NCBI GenBank assembly: GCA_037133095.1
Contig: JBAXOT010000025.1
Span: forward strand, 1-26,808
Length of the DNA stretch: 26,808 nt
Reading direction: 5' to 3'
DNA from: CAIMZW01 sp037133095
GTDB taxonomy: Bacteria; Actinomycetota; Actinomycetes; Nanopelagicales; Nanopelagicaceae
Positions 23,274-26,808 of the stretch are shown here, in pieces. Positions within the stretch are counted from its first letter, which is position 1, and each line of letters begins with the position of its first letter. The position numbers were made by a program, and so were the translations under genes. The notes beneath the pieces are model-generated. The model was given only the letters and a program-made list of their open reading frames with translations, had not been told where the DNA came from and searched no databases.

Positions 23274-23477
23274 ATGGCAACAGGTACAGTTAAGTGGTTC
23301 AACTCTGAAAAGGGATTTGGTTTCATCGCCGTAGATGGTGGCGGACAAGATGTTTTCGTTCACTACTCTGCAATCCAAGGCAATGGTTACAAGTCACTCG
23401 AAGAGGGTCAGTCAGTGACTTTCGAAGTAGTCCAGGGACCAAAGGGTCCTCAGGCCGACGCAGTCACCGCCAACTAA
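23274..23477 (+). CDS. Cold-shock protein (CspA family)
   Basis: This 67-residue single-stranded nucleic-acid-binding beta-barrel has RNP1 (KGFGFIAVD) and RNP2 (VFVHYSAI) motifs after the start MATGTVKWFNSEKGFGFI. It acts as an RNA chaperone that prevents mRNA secondary structure. Length and sequence are standard for actinobacterial Csp proteins. The gene is monocistronic, with its own promoter region and a strong terminator. Confidence 0.97.
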   Translation: MATGTVKWFNSEKGFGFIAVDGGGQDVFVHYSAIQGNGYKSLEEGQSVTFEVVQGPKGPQADAVTAN

Positions 23478-23490
23478 TAACCATTTATAA

Positions 23491-23521
23491 AGAGGGTCAG
23501 CTTTTGCTGGCCCTCTTTTTT
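23491..23521 (+). terminator. Intrinsic terminator of the cold-shock gene
   Basis: AGAGGGTCAGC and GCTGGCCCTCT form an 11-bp stem with one T-G wobble, a TTTT loop and a run of T residues immediately after. It starts 14 nt after the cold-shock stop codon. Confidence 0.93.
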
Positions 23522-23557
23522 ATGCCCTAATGACTATTTATATTCTTTCGCCAAGGA

Positions 23558-24163
23558 TCAGTAGGCAGGAATTTTCGGAACAACTCCGATTTTGGCTTCC
23601 AGGCTTTTCATGGATCGGGCCGGGGATAAATCTTTACCCGCCTTCCACGCATCAAGAAATGGCCAGGGGTAGAGCTCGCCGCGACGAACCCACCATGTTC
23701 CTTTAGGTGTTGGCCACGAAATTCCGAAATGAAGATGCGGCGCGAGCCCTTTGGCGTCTCCTGACGAGCCAACTCGACCAATGACCTCCCCCGATTTCAC
23801 CCGTAGCCCCGGAACCACCTTGGTGCTTATGTAGGATAAATGCGATCCGTAGTACCGAACGCCGTCATCGCCGAGCACCGAAATAGAAAGACCGCCCCGA
23901 TCCGCGCCGAGGTTCGTTTTCCAAGAAAAACGGTCGACTCGATTTACCTCATCTATAACACCAGACATTGGTGAAACAAAAAAGCAACCCACCTTGGTCA
24001 AGATATCGGTCGCCGGATAATTGTGGTGATAACGCCCATAAGTAACCGAGCAACCTTGAACGGGAAAGGTGTACTTGGGCAATGCATGAGCCGAGGAGAT
24101 ATTCAGTGCGGTAATCAGAAGAATGGATACTGCTGAGAACGTTTGACTCGAAAATTTTCTCAA
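23558..24163 (-). CDS. Secreted M23-family metallopeptidase (LytM domain)
   Basis: This 201-residue protein has a signal peptide (about residues 1-27, ending SSAHA) and an M23 zinc endopeptidase domain. The first metal-ligand motif is RYHHNYPATDI with Asp53 and His46/47. HLHFG is at 143-147, preceded by GEVIGRVGSSGDA. M23 enzymes cut peptidoglycan cross-links. It has no LysM or SH3 cell-wall anchor, and the core domain takes up nearly the whole mature protein. The start is a TTG at 24163 that overlaps the aminotransferase stop by 4 nt (TTGA), and its Shine-Dalgarno is weak, so its translation is probably coupled to that gene. Confidence 0.9.
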   Translation of the reverse strand: MRKFSSQTFSAVSILLITALNISSAHALPKYTFPVQGCSVTYGRYHHNYPATDILTKVGCFFVSPMSGVIDEVNRVDRFSWKTNLGADRGGLSISVLGDDGVRYYGSHLSYISTKVVPGLRVKSGEVIGRVGSSGDAKGLAPHLHFGISWPTPKGTWWVRRGELYPWPFLDAWKAGKDLSPARSMKSLEAKIGVVPKIPAY

Positions 24164-25854
24164 TGGAGCAACTCTGGCGCATGATAAACGCAGGCATTGG
24201 GCAGCATGAAATCTCGCAATGCATCCACCGTCGTTGGAATGCTTGAAACATCTACATGCGAATAATCGCTAACGTCTGGTCGTTCCAATGCCAAATCCAT
24301 AGCGAGCGAGATAAACGTTGAAAGATCCGCACCAGCTACCGAATGAGATTCGATTCCAGGTTGGTTTTTCCACGTGGCCAATTGGTCGAAAGTAATCGAA
24401 TCGCTCACTTTCGGGTTCTTGTGCCACCAGAGTCCTACTAAAGGGTCAAAGAAATAGTCGGAAAGGAAGCGGGCGCCGAATTCGGCAATAAATAGCAGGG
24501 CATCCGAGATGTATTGGCTGACCTCTTCACTAATAAAATAATTTAAATTTATCCGAACCCACCCAGGTTTCATCCCCTCCCAACCCTGATCAATAACTTC
24601 TTGAAAAAGATAGGATTTGCTCTGATCAATTCCCAATAGTCGGTGCCCATAAGGTCCGGCACAAGAACATCCGCCTCGGGCTTGAATACCGAAAAGGTCA
24701 TTCAGAAGAGCGACCACAAAATTGTGATGCAAATACTGACCCTCTCGCCCAATTCGCAACGAGAGAATCGAGAGGCGCTTGGCATCAGCACTGCCAAGAA
24801 TTTCAATCCGCGCATCTTTCGAGAGCGCAAACCGAACTCGTTTCAATAATTCTGCCTCGCGTCGCTCTATCTCTTTTGTGCCTATCGAATTCTTCAAATC
24901 AAAGGCCAAACCAGCTCGGATAGAGCCAATAATGTCGGGCGTTCCCGATTCTTCTCGTCGAACTGGATCCTCGACGTACTGAAAATTCTCATCACTGACG
25001 TAACTGACCGTCCCCCCACCGGGAGCACTCGCCTTGACTCCTTTGAGGATCTCCCTCCGGATGGCCAGCACCCCTGGTGATCCTGGCCCACCAACAAATT
25101 TATGGGGCGATAGAAAAAGCGCATCAATATTTTCACTGGGGTCATGGCTGGAAACCATTTCCATTTTCACATAAGGCGCTGCGGCCGCATAATCCCAAAC
25201 CGCAAGAGCGCCAAATTTATGCAGCAATCTCGTTATGGCTTTGCTGTCGCTGATAATTCCGGTCACATTACTTGCGGCTGAAAATGAACCAATTTTGAGT
25301 GGTCGGTCAGCATATTTTTCCAAGCACTTTTCGAGAAATGAAATATCGATGTGACCTGTCTCGTCCTCCGGAATTCGAACAACCTCCGCTATCGACTCTC
25401 GCCATGGCAAGTCATTTGAGTGGTGCTCGAAAGGCCCAAGAAATACTACTGGTCGCTGTGAATCCGGAATTTGAGCGCTCAAGCCAAATTTTTGATCCAA
25501 CGAAGAAGAAATATGTAACCCGAGGATTGCGATCAATTTGTTGGCCGCCCCCGTCGCCCCCGAACCAACAAAAATGATTGCAGTGGATTCGTCGCCACCA
25601 ACACCTTTACATACCGCGTCTCGGGCACTCTCACGAAAATGGGTGGTTTGCAACCCAGTTCCGCTCGATTCACTATGAGTGTTGCCATACCAAGGGAGAA
25701 CTAGTTCACGAATCGCGTCTTCAATAAAACTTAACGATCGCCCGGAGGCGGTGTAGTCCGCATAAATAACGGGTCTCGGGCCGTATGGTCCTTCAAGAAT
25801 TAAGTCATCGCCGATGAGACTTTCGCGGATTAAGTCAACTAAATCCGATGTCAT
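24160..25854 (-). CDS. Class-V aminotransferase / cysteine-desulfurase-like PLP enzyme with C-terminal extension
   Basis: This 564-residue protein, counted from the ATG at 25854, is about 150 residues longer than ordinary cysteine desulfurases. It has the fold's YADYTASG start, GSGATGAANKL, the Asp of WDYAAAAPY, the PLP lysine Lys252 in LSPHKFVGGPGSPG and a Cys pair at 396/398 in RGGCSCAGPYGHRLLGID. The Cys is placed like the persulfide cysteine of desulfurases, but the surrounding motif differs, so desulfurase activity is not assured. The extension after about residue 440 is rich in aromatic residues and has no domain I recognise. AGGGG precedes the ATG by 5 nt; a GTG at 25860 is the alternative start. 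It lies between a secreted protein and a secreted peptidase. Confidence 0.82.
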   Translation of the reverse strand: MTSDLVDLIRESLIGDDLILEGPYGPRPVIYADYTASGRSLSFIEDAIRELVLPWYGNTHSESSGTGLQTTHFRESARDAVCKGVGGDESTAIIFVGSGATGAANKLIAILGLHISSSLDQKFGLSAQIPDSQRPVVFLGPFEHHSNDLPWRESIAEVVRIPEDETGHIDISFLEKCLEKYADRPLKIGSFSAASNVTGIISDSKAITRLLHKFGALAVWDYAAAAPYVKMEMVSSHDPSENIDALFLSPHKFVGGPGSPGVLAIRREILKGVKASAPGGGTVSYVSDENFQYVEDPVRREESGTPDIIGSIRAGLAFDLKNSIGTKEIERREAELLKRVRFALSKDARIEILGSADAKRLSILSLRIGREGQYLHHNFVVALLNDLFGIQARGGCSCAGPYGHRLLGIDQSKSYLFQEVIDQGWEGMKPGWVRINLNYFISEEVSQYISDALLFIAEFGARFLSDYFFDPLVGLWWHKNPKVSDSITFDQLATWKNQPGIESHSVAGADLSTFISLAMDLALERPDVSDYSHVDVSSIPTTVDALRDFMLPNACVYHAPELLH

Positions 25855-25871
25855 TCTCACCCCTAACCGAG

Positions 25872-25886
25872 CTTGAACACTTCAAG
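25872..25886. promoter_or_regulatory. CTTGAA-CAC-TTCAAG palindrome upstream of the aminotransferase gene
   Basis: A perfect 6-bp inverted repeat with a 3-nt centre lies 18 nt before the aminotransferase ATG, in a 71-nt gap after the upstream gene. It could be an operator for an internal promoter or a short leader hairpin. No T-run follows on either strand. Confidence 0.35.
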
Positions 25887-25925
25887 TTATCTACTCAAGC
25901 CCCACCTTATCGCTTCATTTTTGCT

Positions 25926-26621
25926 TTATCGCCTAAGAATGGTCCCCGACCCGAAATCCCAATGCCAAAGGTGCAGCATATTTTCGTAAAGTCCCACGTA
26001 CTTTGTTGGGGCGGCAGTCACGGAATTGCTTGGAACTAAATAGATGTTCGTTTCCAGCGCATTACCGACTCCCTGGCCGTTTGGTGAATTTAGGTTTTCA
26101 ACCCACAACTGGCGCCAGTAATGCCCCGTGATATCCGGAGTAGGAATCTTTAATGAAAGGTAAACGCTGGCCTTAGCGGGCAGAGGCGTCTTTGAGAAAT
26201 CGATGCTCGGGTAGCCAAACGCTTGCGGGTTAAGTCCAATCCCTGAACTTGAAATAAGTTCAAATCGCAGCGACTCATTCCAAGGTTTATTCGAAATATT
26301 TTTTATATACAGGGTTGAAACACATGCCGAAACCGCGCACGACAATCCAATAGTTCGTGAATTTTTCTGGGCTGAGGTGGTTGTTGGTTTAGCTTTGAAA
26401 TCAACGAAGAGGGCGTCCTTTGATCCAGAATCTTTACCACTTATATATCGCAAGACTTTATTGTCAGTGAGTGTGTTGTAGCAAGCTTCGCTAAAAGAAT
26501 CTTTGAGACAGGCTGCGTGCCATGATTTGGTCCAGGCTGGAAAATTTGGTACCGCTGCGTTCGAAACCGCAGTGCCAGAAACGGAGATGAGTACAGCGAC
26601 TAGGAGACCTATTTTGCGCAC
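25926..26621 (-). CDS. Secreted protein of unknown function, possible Ig-like beta-sandwich
   Basis: This 231-residue protein has a signal peptide (about residues 1-22, ending SNAA). A Cys-containing N-terminal segment follows (WHAACLKDSFSEACYNTL), with a further Cys pair at SCAVSACVS that could form disulfides. The second half (ISNKPWNESLRFELI...FSKTPLPAKASVYLSLKIPTPDITGHYWRQLWVENLNSPNGQGVGN) alternates strands, with a Trp-rich end and a GxYxxxW pattern. This reminds me of NBR1-type Ig-like domains, at low confidence. There are no catalytic motifs. The start is a GTG at 26621 with GGGA 9 nt upstream. It precedes the aminotransferase gene on the same strand. Confidence 0.72.
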   Translation of the reverse strand: MRKIGLLVAVLISVSGTAVSNAAVPNFPAWTKSWHAACLKDSFSEACYNTLTDNKVLRYISGKDSGSKDALFVDFKAKPTTTSAQKNSRTIGLSCAVSACVSTLYIKNISNKPWNESLRFELISSSGIGLNPQAFGYPSIDFSKTPLPAKASVYLSLKIPTPDITGHYWRQLWVENLNSPNGQGVGNALETNIYLVPSNSVTAAPTKYVGLYENMLHLWHWDFGSGTILRR

Positions 26622-26732
26622 ATGGAACTATCCCACAGCCTCACGCCAGGCAACAAGAAAAGTGGATTCGGAAGGTAAGGGCATGTTCTGAATTCCTCGA
26701 TTCGCGCGTGATTCCCATAGACTTCCCCCTCG

Positions 26733-26806
26733 GGGGCGGTAGCTCAGTTGGTTAGAGCCCCGGACTCATAATCCGGTCGTCGTCGGTTCGAGCCCGACCC
26801 GCCCCA
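26733..26806 (+). tRNA. tRNA-Met (anticodon CAT, elongator type)
   Basis: A full cloverleaf can be folded. The acceptor stem GGGGCGG pairs with CCGCCCC. The D-stem is GCTC/GAGC. The anticodon stem CCGGA/TCCGG holds the loop CTCATAA. The T-stem GTCGG/CCGAC holds TTCGAGC. The discriminator is A, followed by CT, so CCA is not encoded. The initiator form is excluded because the first acceptor pair is G-C and the anticodon stem lacks the GGG/CCC run. tRNA-Ile(CAU), read after lysidine modification, cannot be fully excluded, but the CTCATAATC context resembles actinobacterial elongator tRNA-Met. Confidence 0.9.
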
Positions 26807-26808
26807 CT

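Noticed and set aside
24160..25854. SufS-type cysteine desulfurase of a suf operon
   Set aside because: The active-site motif and length differ from SufS, and no suf genes are adjacent.
1..26808. CRISPR array, insertion sequence, prophage, toxin-antitoxin or restriction system
   Set aside because: No regularly spaced repeats, transposase, phage or defence gene motifs were seen on either strand.

Overview
The window reads as chromosomal DNA of an actinobacterium of moderate GC content (about half by eye, not computed) with tightly packed genes, many 1-14 nt start/stop overlaps and frequent GTG/TTG starts. The gene families and their order support this: nadD-rsfS-histidine phosphatase-tRNA-Ala-leuS-comEA and ligA-mnmA-cysteine desulfurase-etfA-etfB both match blocks I recall from Mycobacterium tuberculosis (Rv2415c/Rv2419c-Rv2421c; Rv3014c/Rv3024c-Rv3025c/Rv3028c-Rv3029c). 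The fabD-fabH-acpP-fabF cluster follows the Streptomyces order, and DUF3145 is an actinobacterial family. A streamlined freshwater lineage (Nanopelagicales or a relative) is a plausible guess, but it is inference.

Region 1 (1-12059) is one 12-kb run of minus-strand genes. In transcription order it holds etfB, etfA, a cysteine desulfurase, mnmA, ligA, a 44-residue membrane protein, nadD, rsfS, a histidine phosphatase, tRNA-Ala(GGC), a short-chain dehydrogenase, leuS and a partial comEA. It covers electron transfer, sulfur delivery for tRNA thiolation, DNA ligation, NAD synthesis, ribosome silencing, leucine charging and DNA uptake.

Region 2 (12214-21694) is on the plus strand. Two GT4 glycosyltransferases, an SGNH hydrolase and the glycogen debranching enzyme glgX form an overlapping cassette. 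The type II fatty acid synthase cluster fabD-fabH-acpP-fabF and an AIM24-family gene follow. The two GTs with the SGNH hydrolase suggest glycolipid or surface glycan synthesis beside glycogen turnover.

Region 3 (21696-22975, minus) is a two-gene DUF3145-SIMPL unit that abuts the AIM24 gene tail to tail. A 298-bp intergenic region with two perfect inverted repeats separates it from a plus-strand cold-shock gene, which has a clear intrinsic terminator.

Region 4 (23558-26621, minus) holds a secreted protein of unknown function, a large class-V aminotransferase/cysteine-desulfurase-like enzyme with a C-terminal extension, and a secreted M23 peptidase that overlaps it. A plus-strand tRNA-Met(CAU) closes the window.

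Most of the window is conserved housekeeping DNA. I saw no mobile element, CRISPR array, phage gene or obvious defence system. The points most worth a second look are nadD, which has no ATG/GTG/TTG upstream of its nucleotide-binding motif and appears to start at AUC just after a 44-residue membrane protein; the functionally unassigned aminotransferase/peptidase/secreted-protein group; and several perfect palindromes in promoter regions.
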